From NCBI RefSeq assembly GCF_029836165.1, contig NZ_JAOEBG010000018.1:59003-123002 (forward strand): DNA of 64,000 bases, given 5' to 3'. The translations under genes and the position numbers were made by a program. Positions within the stretch are counted from its first letter, which is position 1; each line of letters starts with the position of its first letter. Below, piece by piece: positions 33,279 through 42,421 of this stretch. Below the pieces are notes generated by a model. That model did no database searches, was not told where the DNA came from, and was given only the letters and a program-made list of their open reading frames with translations. Source of the stretch: Pseudomonas sp. GD04091. Lineage in GTDB: Bacteria > Pseudomonadota > Gammaproteobacteria > Pseudomonadales > Pseudomonadaceae.

Positions 33279-33980
33279 TCACCCCCCCAGATACGCGTCA
33301 CGCACCTTCGGGTCGATCAGCAGCGCTTCACCGGTGCCCTGCATCACCACCTTGCCGTTCTCCAGCACATACGCCCGGTCGGCGATTTTCAGCGCCTGGT
33401 TGGCGTTCTGCTCCACCAGGAACACGGTCACGCCATCGCGGCGCAGCTGTTCGATGATGTCGAAGATCTGCTGGATGATGATCGGTGCCAGGCCCAGCGA
33501 CGGTTCGTCCAGCAGCAACAGCTTGGGCTTGCTCATCAATGCCCGGCCGATGGCCAGCATCTGTTGTTCGCCACCGGACATGGTGCCGCCGCGCTGGATA
33601 TAGCGCTCCTTCAGGCGCGGGAACAGCTGCAGGACCTTGTCCAACTGCTCCTGGTAGTCGCCCTTGCTGGTGAAGAACCCACCCATGGCCAGGTTTTCCT
33701 CGACGGTCAGGCGGGCGAACACGCGGCGGCCTTCCGGCACCACCGCGATGCTCTTGCGCATGATGTGCGAGGACGGCTGGCCGACCAGCTCCTCGCCCAG
33801 ATACTTGATGCTGCCGCTGCTCGCCTGGGGCGAGCCGCAAAGGGTCATCAGCAGGGTGGACTTGCCGGCGCCGTTGGCGCCGATCAGGGTGACGATCTCG
33901 CCCTGGTTGATCTCCACGTTGACGCTGTGCAGCGCCTGGATCTTGCCGTAGAAGGTGGAAACGTTCTCGAACTTCAGCAT
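33279..33980 (-). CDS. livF: branched-chain amino acid ABC transporter ATPase LivF (BraG)
   Basis: A 233-residue cytoplasmic ATPase of the high-affinity Leu/Ile/Val importer. Walker A is GANGAGKST, the signature is TMSGGEQQML, Walker B is LLLLDEPSLGLAP, and the His switch is in VFLVEQNAN. It is the last gene of livHMGF and abuts livG with no gap. Confidence 0.96.
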   Translation of the reverse strand: MLKFENVSTFYGKIQALHSVNVEINQGEIVTLIGANGAGKSTLLMTLCGSPQASSGSIKYLGEELVGQPSSHIMRKSIAVVPEGRRVFARLTVEENLAMGGFFTSKGDYQEQLDKVLQLFPRLKERYIQRGGTMSGGEQQMLAIGRALMSKPKLLLLDEPSLGLAPIIIQQIFDIIEQLRRDGVTVFLVEQNANQALKIADRAYVLENGKVVMQGTGEALLIDPKVRDAYLGG

Positions 33981-34748
33981 TTACGCCTCCCCCAGGTAGG
34001 CCTTGATCACATCAGGGTTGCCGCGAATCTCTTCCGGCGTGCCGTCGGCCAGGGGCGTGCCCTGGTTGATCACCACGATGTGGTCGGAAATGCTCATCAC
34101 CAGCTTCATGTCGTGCTCGATCAGCAGCACGGTCACGTTGTGGGACTCACGCAGGTAGGCGATGAGGGCCTTGAGGTCCTCGGTCTCCTTGGGGTTCAGG
34201 CCGGCGGCGGGCTCGTCGAGCATGATGATCCGTGGCTGGGTCATCATGCAGCGGGCGATTTCCAGGCGCCGTTGCTGGCCGTAGGCGAGGGTGCCGGCGG
34301 TGCGGTTGGCGAACTCGGTCAGGTTGACCTTCTCCAGCCAGTACTGCGCGCGCTCCATGGCCTCCCGCTCGCTGCGGCGAAAGCTCGGGGTCTTGAACAG
34401 GCCGGCGAAGAAGTTGGTGTTGAGGTGGCGGTGCTGGGCGATCAGCAGGTTCTCCAGCGCGGTCATCTCCTTGAACAGGCGCACGTTCTGGAAGGTCCGC
34501 ACCACGCCCTTGCGGGCGATCTGGTGGCCGGCCAGGCCCTGGATCGGCTGGCCGTCGAGCAGGATGGTGCCGCCGCTGGGCTTGTAGAAGCCGGTGAGGC
34601 AGTTGAACACGGTGGTCTTGCCGGCGCCGTTCGGGCCGATCAGTGCCACCACCTGTTTTTCCTTGACGGTCAGGCCCACGCCGTTGACCGCCAACAAGCC
34701 GCCGAAGCGCATGCTCAGGCCGCTGACTTGCAGAATTTCGCGGCTCAT
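33981..34748 (-). CDS. livG: branched-chain amino acid ABC transporter ATPase LivG (BraF)
   Basis: The second ATPase of the importer, 255 residues. Walker A is GPNGAGKTTVFN, the degenerate signature LAYGQQRRLEI is typical of LivG, Walker B is IIMLDEPAAGL, and the switch is in VLLIEHDM. It overlaps the livM stop by four bases. Confidence 0.97.
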   Translation of the reverse strand: MSREILQVSGLSMRFGGLLAVNGVGLTVKEKQVVALIGPNGAGKTTVFNCLTGFYKPSGGTILLDGQPIQGLAGHQIARKGVVRTFQNVRLFKEMTALENLLIAQHRHLNTNFFAGLFKTPSFRRSEREAMERAQYWLEKVNLTEFANRTAGTLAYGQQRRLEIARCMMTQPRIIMLDEPAAGLNPKETEDLKALIAYLRESHNVTVLLIEHDMKLVMSISDHIVVINQGTPLADGTPEEIRGNPDVIKAYLGEA

Positions 34749-35997
34749 CGAGGCAGCTCCATGTGCGGACGTTGCATGGGCAGCAAGCCCTGCGGACGCC
34801 AGATCATCATCAACACCATCAGCGCACCGAACATCAGCATCCGGTATTCGCTGAACTCACGCATCATTTCCGGCAGCAGGATCATCACCACGGCCGCGAG
34901 AATCACGCCCAGCTGAGAACCCATGCCACCCAGCACGACGATGGCGAGGATGATCGCCGACTCGATGAAGGTGAACGATTCCGGTGTCACCAGCCCTTGG
35001 CGGGCGGCGAAGAAGCTGCCGGCGAAACCGGCGAAGCAGGCGCCCAGGGTGAACGCCGAAAGCTTGATCACGGTGGGGTTCAGGCCCAGCGCGCGGCAGG
35101 CGATCTCGTCTTCACGCAGCGCCTCCCAGGCACGCCCGATCGGCATGCGCAGCAGGCGGTTGATGACGAACAGCGCCAGCAGCGCCAGCAGCAGGGCCAC
35201 CAGGTAGAGGAAGATGACCTTGTTGATCGAGTTGTATTCCAGCCCGAAGAACTCGTGGAACGTCTGCATGCCCTCGGCGGCGCGGCGTTCGAAGGTCAGG
35301 CCGAAGAACTCCGGCTTGGGGATGTTGCTGATGCCGTTGGGGCCGCCGGTCCAGTCGGTTAGGTTGCGCAGGAACAGGCGGATGATCTCGCCGAAGCCGA
35401 GGGTCACGATCGCCAGGTAGTCACCGCGCAGACGCAGCACCGGGAAGCCGAGCAGGAAGCCGAAGGTGGCGGCCATCAGGCCGGCGATCGGCAGGCAGGC
35501 CCAGAAGCTCCAGCCCAGGTAGTGCGAGAGCATCGCGTAGCTGTAGGCACCGACGGCGTAGAAGCCGACGTAACCCAGGTCGAGCAGGCCCGCCAGGCCG
35601 ACCACGATGTTCAGGCCCAGGCCCAGCAACACGTAGATCAGGATCAGGGTGGCGATGTCGACCGCGCCACGCGAGCCGAAGAACGGCCACACCAGGGCAA
35701 CGGCGATCAGCCCCATGATGATCCAGCGTTGGGTCTTTGGCAGGGTGAGGAAGTTGCTGACCGCCGGGGGCACCAGCTTGCGCTCCGAACGACGGCCCAT
35801 CACCGCGCTCCACTGCTTGTCGAACAGCACGCGCAGGAACATCAGCACCGAGCACGCGGCGATGATGCTTAGGGTGAACGAGCCTTGGCTGTGCACGATC
35901 AGGCTGATGCCATCGATGCTGAGTTTCAGGCCCAGCACGGGGAAGGCCACGGCCCAGACCAGCAAGGCGCTGAAGAACGCCTGTTTGAGATTTCTGT

Positions 35998-36001
<4 letters not shown>
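34745..36001 (-). CDS. livM: branched-chain amino acid permease LivM (BraE)
   Basis: A 418-residue membrane permease with about ten hydrophobic segments. GLNIVVGLAGLLDLGYVGFYAVGAYSYA (in part) and LRGDYLAIVTLGFGEIIR are family motifs. The extra N-terminal region (1-110, DUF3382 type) is normal for the proteobacterial form. It overlaps livH by four bases. Confidence 0.96.
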
Positions 36002-36921
<920 letters not shown>

Positions 36922-37110
36922 TACAGCGCTCCTAAAAACCTGATTTGCATTTCTCTGGCGGGGGTGACCCGGGCCCATTTGTTCTCGCGGTCTTCGCCGC
37001 GTGATCGTTGTGCGGGCACAGCCAGGAAACCGCGGGTGACGGTTTTAAGATTTTCAGGTGAACCGGCTCCCGGATCGCGGGAATCAGGTCCATAGAACCT
37101 CGTAAAACAA

Positions 37111-37134
37111 AGCCCACTGCTCGCACAGTGGGCT
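37111..37134 (-). terminator. attenuator-like terminator between livK and livH
   Basis: A nine-base stem AGCCCACTG/CAGTGGGCT. On the minus strand it is followed by TTGTTTTA. It would lower expression of the membrane genes relative to the binding protein. Confidence 0.7.
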
Positions 37135-37159
37135 TCTCGGTCAGCTATTAGTCACGCAG

Positions 37160-38275
37160 TTACTGAGGGGAGACTTCGGTCTTCGGCTTGCCGAAGTGCC
37201 ATTCGTAGACCACGAACTTGAAGTCCTTCAGGTCGCCCCTGGCGTCGTAGGACAGGTCGCCGGTCGGGGTCTTGAAGGTGCCGGCGTGGATGGCGGCAGC
37301 CACCTTGTCGGTGTCTTCGGACTCGGCGGCCTTGATGCCCTGGGCGATCAGCTCGACGGCGGAGTAGGCTGGGAACACGAACGGACCGCTCGGATCCTTG
37401 CCGTCGGCCTTGATGGCGTCGACGATGGCCTTGTTCGCAGGATCGGCGTCGAACGACTTCGGCAGGGTGACCAGCAGGCCTTCGGAGGCGCCCTGGGCGA
37501 TCTGCGAGATGGAATCGTTACCCACGCCTTCCGGGCCCATGAACTTGGCTTTCAGGCCTTTTTCCTGAGCCTGGCGCAGGATCAGGCCCAGCTCCGGGTG
37601 GTAGCCGCCGTAGTAGACAAAGTCGACGTTGTTCTGCTTGAGCTTCTGGATGATCGAGGAGAAGTCCTTGTCACCGGCGTTCAGGCCTTCGAAGACGGCG
37701 ACCTTGGTGCCTTTGCCCTCGAGGGTCTGCTTGACCGCGGTGGCGATGCCTTCGCCGTACTGCTGCTTGTCGTGCAGGACCGCGACCACTTTCGGCTTGA
37801 CGTGATCGGCGATGTAGTTGCCGGCGGCCGGGCCCTGGGCGCTGTCCAGGCCGATGGTGCGGAAGATCAGCTTGTAGCCACGGTCGGTGATTTCCGGCGA
37901 GGTGGCAGCCGGGGTGATCATGATCACGCCTTCGTCTTCGTAGATGTCGGACGCTGGCTGGGTGGAACTGGAGCACAGGTGGCCGATCACGTACTTGACG
38001 CCATCGTTGACCACTTTGTTGGCGACGGCCACGGCCTGTTTAGGGTCGCACGCGTCGTCGTATTCCTTGGCTTCGAGCATCTTGCCATCGACGCCGCCCT
38101 TGGCGTTGATGTCCTTGATGGCCTGTTTGGCGCCGACGAACTGCATGTCGCCGTACTGGGTCACCGGACCGGTCTTGGGACCGGCGATACCGATCTTGAT
38201 GGTGTCGGCGGCAAACGAATGGCTGGCGACTCCGGCCAGAACCATCGCGGCAAACAGCTTGGAAATCTTGATCAT
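37160..38275 (-). CDS. livK: branched-chain amino acid binding protein LivK (BraC)
   Basis: A 371-residue periplasmic binding protein of the Leu/Ile/Val importer. Signal peptide 1-22 (SHSFA/ADT). The mature part opens IKIGIAGPKTGPVTQYGD as in BraC, with SSSTQPASDIYEDEGVIMITPAAT later (SSSTQPAS) contacting ligand. GTGGAG precedes the ATG. It is the promoter-proximal gene of the liv cluster. Confidence 0.96.
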   Translation of the reverse strand: MIKISKLFAAMVLAGVASHSFAADTIKIGIAGPKTGPVTQYGDMQFVGAKQAIKDINAKGGVDGKMLEAKEYDDACDPKQAVAVANKVVNDGVKYVIGHLCSSSTQPASDIYEDEGVIMITPAATSPEITDRGYKLIFRTIGLDSAQGPAAGNYIADHVKPKVVAVLHDKQQYGEGIATAVKQTLEGKGTKVAVFEGLNAGDKDFSSIIQKLKQNNVDFVYYGGYHPELGLILRQAQEKGLKAKFMGPEGVGNDSISQIAQGASEGLLVTLPKSFDADPANKAIVDAIKADGKDPSGPFVFPAYSAVELIAQGIKAAESEDTDKVAAAIHAGTFKTPTGDLSYDARGDLKDFKFVVYEWHFGKPKTEVSPQ

Positions 38276-38634
38276 AGTGCTCCACTCATTCTGTTGTAAT
38301 TCTTATAGTCCTGAGGCCAGGGCTACAGACCGGGCGGGAATCGCGGCCTGGCTACGCCAATGCCGTAAGCCCACCTTCCCCCGGAACATGTCCCGGAACT
38401 GTACCGGTACAGTGTAGAGCGCTGCCCGAGCGCTTGAAAAGCGGGCGAAAAGCGTCTGTTTCCAGGGGTGTCGCGTGATCGACATAAAGATACAGAAAAG
38501 CGCCATCACTTTGCCTGCATCCGTGGCCCGCCCCCACAAGTTCGGGACCGATCGACCAAATTACGTATTTGAAACCGGGTTTTTCTGCAAAAATGCCGGC
38601 CTTTTTGTTGGACGATCTTTGCGCAGGTAAACCC
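38276..38634. other. livK upstream region
   Basis: A 359-base divergent gap. It holds a TATAAG -10-like element close to livK (near 38305 on the minus strand) and the palindrome at 38398-38413. The DUF2288 promoter should lie on the right side. Confidence 0.45.
38398..38413. promoter_or_regulatory. 16-base perfect palindrome, candidate operator
   Basis: ACTGTACCGGTACAGT reads the same on both strands. It lies 123 bases upstream of the livK ATG and 222 upstream of DUF2288. The binding protein is unknown to me. Confidence 0.5.
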
Positions 38635-38940
38635 ATGACTGATCAAGTAAGCACCCTCTATGCCAAATTGCTCGGCGAGACTGCCGTCATCGAGTGGAAA
38701 GCCCTGGAGCGTTTCTGGGCCAAGGGTGACCTGATTTGGGTCGACCCCAGTCTCGACCTGATCACCGTTGCCGAGGCGATGGCCGAGAATCGCCGCGAGA
38801 TCTTCGCCAAGTGGCGTGATGATGGCACTGTCGGGCCGGTCTCTGCAGAGCAGGCACTCGACCTGCAAACCCGCGATCCAGAGATCTGGGCGGTGGTGGT
38901 TTCACCGTTCATCGTGATCCAGGTGAAGAAAGCGGAATAA
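38635..38940 (+). CDS. DUF2288 family protein
   Basis: A 101-residue soluble protein with the family features of an N-terminal helix (TLYAKLLGETAVIEWKALE) and a C-terminal VVVSPFIVIQVKK strand. The function is unknown. The ATG at 38635 has GCAGG upstream and was chosen over the longer frame from 38569. Confidence 0.8.
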   Translation: MTDQVSTLYAKLLGETAVIEWKALERFWAKGDLIWVDPSLDLITVAEAMAENRREIFAKWRDDGTVGPVSAEQALDLQTRDPEIWAVVVSPFIVIQVKKAE

Positions 38941-38993
38941 GCACGCGCTTTTTTAGTGCGCGAAAATGCGCAGGCGCTTCGCAATGGTGCGCA

Positions 38994-39008
38994 TTGACGC
39001 TCACGTAA
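38994..39008. promoter_or_regulatory. possible MerR-type operator, orphan
   Basis: TTGACG and ACGTAA halves separated by three bases, followed by GGTGGAAAC, look like the dyad of a MerR-family promoter. No suitable plus-strand gene follows, only REP units and a convergent gene. Confidence 0.25.
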
Positions 39009-39086
39009 GGTGGAAACAAGTAACAGTGGTGGGCTGATTCGGCGGGGCGGTAACAGTTTACGGCATGCGTAATAAGCCGCAGATAC

Positions 39087-39155
39087 CATCGCGGGGCAAG
39101 CCCGCTCCCACGAGGACTACACGATTCCCGTGGGAGCGGGCTTGCCCCGCGATCG
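39087..39155. repeat. REP pair, inverted
   Basis: ATCGCGGGGCAAGCCCGCTC and GAGCGGGCTTGCCCCGCGAT arms about 20 bases apart. The right arm ends three bases before the stop of the tubulin-like gene. Confidence 0.9.
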
Positions 39156-39158
39156 CTT

Positions 39159-41342
39159 TCAGTAGTCCACGCGCCCGGTATGGCTGTTCAGCGAAATCAC
39201 CCGGGTCTTGCCGATGCGGTGGCGGAAGATCTCGCGCAGGTACTTCACCGCCTTCTTCACGCATTCGCGCGACAGGCGGATGTCGTTGATCGAGACGAAG
39301 CGGCTCTTGTCGTTGATCAGCTCGCGGTACTTCTTCTCGTACATCGGCTTGATCGCGTACCAGTTGGTGTCGAGGATCTTCGCCGGGTTCTCGAACTCGT
39401 TGAGCAGGTCGTCGATGCGGTCCTCGTCGAAATGCTCGCCGGTGATGAACTCGAGGACGGCATTGTCCAGGGTGTCGTCGAAGCGGTACGGGTTGCGCGC
39501 GAAGCAACGCTTGATGAACGCCACGATCAGGGTCAGGAAATCGTCCGACAGGCACGGGCTCTTGGCGATCAGGGTGGTCAGCGACAGGTTCGCCGAGGCG
39601 CCGATCACCAGCGCGTAGCGCTTGAGCGTGGTGTTGGGGAACAGGCTGTTGAGGTGAGTCTTGAGCCGGTTCAGGTCCATGTAGGACAGCTTGTAGTCCT
39701 TGGGCAGCGAGACGATCGACACCACCGACGAGCAGTTCTTGAAGAAGTGCAGGTCGTGCAGCGCCGCGGCGTCGTAGCCCGAGGCCTGGTACTGCTCCAG
39801 CGCCGCACGGTAGCGGCGCGACTCGATCGGCAACAGGCTGATGCCTTCGATGGCCTGGGTCTGCTTGTTGAAGTGCGGCAGGTCGATGGAGCGCAAGAAC
39901 AGGTCATCGATGTCCAGGCGCGGCTGCTCGCGCTCGAACACCTTGAACTTGTCCGAGCCCTGGGGCGGGATCTCCGGCACCACCGATTCGGCGTAGGCGA
40001 TGGCCACGGGGCCTGCCAGGCTCATGAACAGGTCGTTGGCATCCAGGCGGATGGTTTCGCCGATGTCGATGCCGGCGCGGCGGAAGTAGTTCTGGTCGTA
40101 GTCGGTGGTCACCGCCTGGGCGGTGAGGATGTTGAAGATCTGCTGGGAGATGTACTGGTTGGCGTGCTTCTCCATGGCGTTGACGTCGATGTTCTGGATC
40201 GTGCCGTCGTCGCTTTCCTCGGCATAGCGCATGATGTCGTTGGAGATCAGCATCATCGCGTTCCATGGGCGGATGCGGCCCATGACGCTGGCTTCACTGC
40301 TGTCTTCGTTGTCGAAGTTGTACGAGAAGTCCCATTCCTCCGAGAGGTATTTGCACAGCAGGCGCCCGGCGTTGATGTGCAGGGCTTCGGACATTTCGCT
40401 GCGATGGTCGGAGGCGTTGGGCAGCACGCAGATGCCGCTGGTGAAGATCGGCTCGAAGACGAACGAGTGCCCGCTCTTGCCGTCGTTCTCGTCGGCCGGC
40501 TTGGTGTCGAAGGTCTTGTTCATGTACGAGTACTGCTGGGCCAGGCCGAACTCCGAGGCCATCCCTGAGCCGGTGCCGCCGCCGGCGCTGAAGATATAGA
40601 AGTACAGGCGCGACTGGTTGGCCTTGATGCCACAGGAGTCGATCAGGTAAGAGTGGATCAGTTTCCAGTCAGCGCTGGAGAACCGCTGGGTGTCCTTGTT
40701 GAGGATGATCTTGGCCAGGTACTGGCCGAGGATCGGCGCGTTGCCGGCGCCGCCGGCATGCACCTCGGACAGGTCCATGATCTTCATCTTGCTGTAGTCG
40801 CGCAGGAACGCGCCGCGTTCACCCTTGCGCGAGAAGCGGATGCGCCCGGCGATGTCCTTGTCCAGGTCGCCGAGCATCACCAGCGGCTCGACCAGGAACA
40901 CCGGTTTGGCGGCCTTGTTCTGCACCAGTCGCAGGTTCTGGCGGATCCAGCGCGCCGGGCTGTAGCCGGCCTCACCTTTGAAGCGGTCTTCGTTGTTGAA
41001 CTCGTTGAGGAAGAACGTGCGCGCGTTGTACACCAGCTCCGCCACATCCAGGGCGATGTTCGAGCCGCAGCGGCCCAGGCCGATCAGGCAGACCGAGGGG
41101 AACTGCTGTTCCAGGCGCAGCTGGTCTTCGTCCTCGACGTGCAGGTTCTGTGGGAACACCAGGTCGCGCAGGCCGTCGAGGTTGTCGAGGATGCGCTGGA
41201 TGTCCTGTTCGGTGAAGTACAGATACTGCTGCGCCGGCATGCCGCGGGCGGCGCAAAGGTCTCGAGCGCTGCCGGCGGCCCGCGCAGTGGGAATGAGCGA
41301 CGACTCGGGGACCGCGTTGGCAGAAGTGTTCGTAGAGGTCAT
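39159..41342 (-). CDS. tubulin/FtsZ-like GTPase domain protein
   Basis: A 727-residue cytoplasmic protein. After an 80-residue N-terminal extension, VCLIGLGRCGSNIALDVAEL (84-103) matches the first glycine loop of tubulins (GQCGNQI type). FSAGGGTGSGMASEFG (251-266) is the tubulin/FtsZ signature GGGTGSG. About 460 residues follow that I cannot assign, with no membrane span. I place it in the Tubulin_2-type group. Chosen start: ATG at 41342, with a weak ribosome site. It is a single gene with no evident partner. Polymerisation or GTPase activity is inference. Confidence 0.8.
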   Translation of the reverse strand: MTSTNTSANAVPESSLIPTARAAGSARDLCAARGMPAQQYLYFTEQDIQRILDNLDGLRDLVFPQNLHVEDEDQLRLEQQFPSVCLIGLGRCGSNIALDVAELVYNARTFFLNEFNNEDRFKGEAGYSPARWIRQNLRLVQNKAAKPVFLVEPLVMLGDLDKDIAGRIRFSRKGERGAFLRDYSKMKIMDLSEVHAGGAGNAPILGQYLAKIILNKDTQRFSSADWKLIHSYLIDSCGIKANQSRLYFYIFSAGGGTGSGMASEFGLAQQYSYMNKTFDTKPADENDGKSGHSFVFEPIFTSGICVLPNASDHRSEMSEALHINAGRLLCKYLSEEWDFSYNFDNEDSSEASVMGRIRPWNAMMLISNDIMRYAEESDDGTIQNIDVNAMEKHANQYISQQIFNILTAQAVTTDYDQNYFRRAGIDIGETIRLDANDLFMSLAGPVAIAYAESVVPEIPPQGSDKFKVFEREQPRLDIDDLFLRSIDLPHFNKQTQAIEGISLLPIESRRYRAALEQYQASGYDAAALHDLHFFKNCSSVVSIVSLPKDYKLSYMDLNRLKTHLNSLFPNTTLKRYALVIGASANLSLTTLIAKSPCLSDDFLTLIVAFIKRCFARNPYRFDDTLDNAVLEFITGEHFDEDRIDDLLNEFENPAKILDTNWYAIKPMYEKKYRELINDKSRFVSINDIRLSRECVKKAVKYLREIFRHRIGKTRVISLNSHTGRVDY

Positions 41343-41533
41343 AGTGCGCCATTTGCCTGGTGTTGGTGGCTTTCCGCTGGCGCATGTCATATGGCCATTA
41401 CGGAAAATTTCGCGACTTTATCAGTGCGTCTTTTTCTTGTGCGATCGGGGTTTTCCCTAGTCCTACTAGGGTTTTTGTCTCGTACCCGCACTGCATCGCC
41501 CGTTTGTCACGCTTCTTTAATCTGGAGTCCTAC

Positions 41534-42421
41534 ATGAGTACTGCATTGCCTTCGCTGGGGTTCGCCGGAATCGGCTTGATGGGGCTGCCAATGTGTCGTC
41601 GTCTGTTGGCCGCCGGTTATCCGCTGACCGTGTGGAACCGCAGCCCGGACAAGTGCGCCGAACTGGTCGCGGCCGGAGCCCGTCTGGCCGCCAGCCCTGC
41701 CGAGCTGTGCCAGGCGACGGACATGGTGTTGCTGTGCCTGGCCGACACGGCGGTGGTGCGCGAGGTGGTGTTCGGTGTGCAGGGCATCGCCCGCGGCGGG
41801 CGCAGTGGGCAGTTGCTGGTGGATTTTTCCAGTCTCGAGCCAACCGCCACGCGGGAGATGGCCGCGGAGCTGGCGGCCGTGTGTGGCATGGCCTGGCTCG
41901 ATGCGCCGGTGTCGGGTGGCACGCCGGGCGCCGAGGCGGGGACCCTGGCGATCATGGTCGGTGGCGAGACGGGCGATCTGGAGCGGGCGCGACCGATATT
42001 GCTGACTCTGGGGCAACGGGTCACGCATATGGGCGGCGTGGGCGCGGGGCAGGTGACCAAGGCGTGCAACCAGATGATCGTCGCCTGCAACGCATTGGTG
42101 ATCGCCGAGGTGGTGGCCCTGGCGGAGCAGTCAGGGGTCGATGCGCGGCTGATCGCCGAGGCGCTGGCCGGCGGTTTTGCCGACTCCAGGCCGTTGCAGA
42201 TTCTCGCCCCGCAAATGGCCGAGAGCCGCTTCGAGCCGATCAAGTGGCATGTGCGCACCTTGCTCAAGGACCTCGACACCGCGGTGAAGTTTTCCCGCGA
42301 GCAGGGCTCGGCGACCCCGGTCAGTGGCCTCGCCGCGCAGTTGATGCGCCTGCACGGTAGCCAGGGTTATCTGCAAAAAGATCCGGCGACCCTGGTAGAG
42401 CTGTATCGCAACAAGGATTGA
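41534..42421 (+). CDS. NAD(P)-dependent beta-hydroxyacid dehydrogenase
   Basis: A 295-residue member of the 3-hydroxyisobutyrate dehydrogenase family. The Rossmann loop is GFAGIGLMGLPM at the N-terminus. DAPVSGGTPGAEAGTLAIMVGG is the substrate motif (DAPVSGG), and the catalytic Lys is in GAGQVTKACNQMI. GGAG lies seven bases before the ATG. Substrate could be 3-hydroxyisobutyrate, tartronate semialdehyde or succinic semialdehyde. Its last 101 bases overlap the convergent GGDEF-EAL gene. Confidence 0.9.
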   Translation: MSTALPSLGFAGIGLMGLPMCRRLLAAGYPLTVWNRSPDKCAELVAAGARLAASPAELCQATDMVLLCLADTAVVREVVFGVQGIARGGRSGQLLVDFSSLEPTATREMAAELAAVCGMAWLDAPVSGGTPGAEAGTLAIMVGGETGDLERARPILLTLGQRVTHMGGVGAGQVTKACNQMIVACNALVIAEVVALAEQSGVDARLIAEALAGGFADSRPLQILAPQMAESRFEPIKWHVRTLLKDLDTAVKFSREQGSATPVSGLAAQLMRLHGSQGYLQKDPATLVELYRNKD

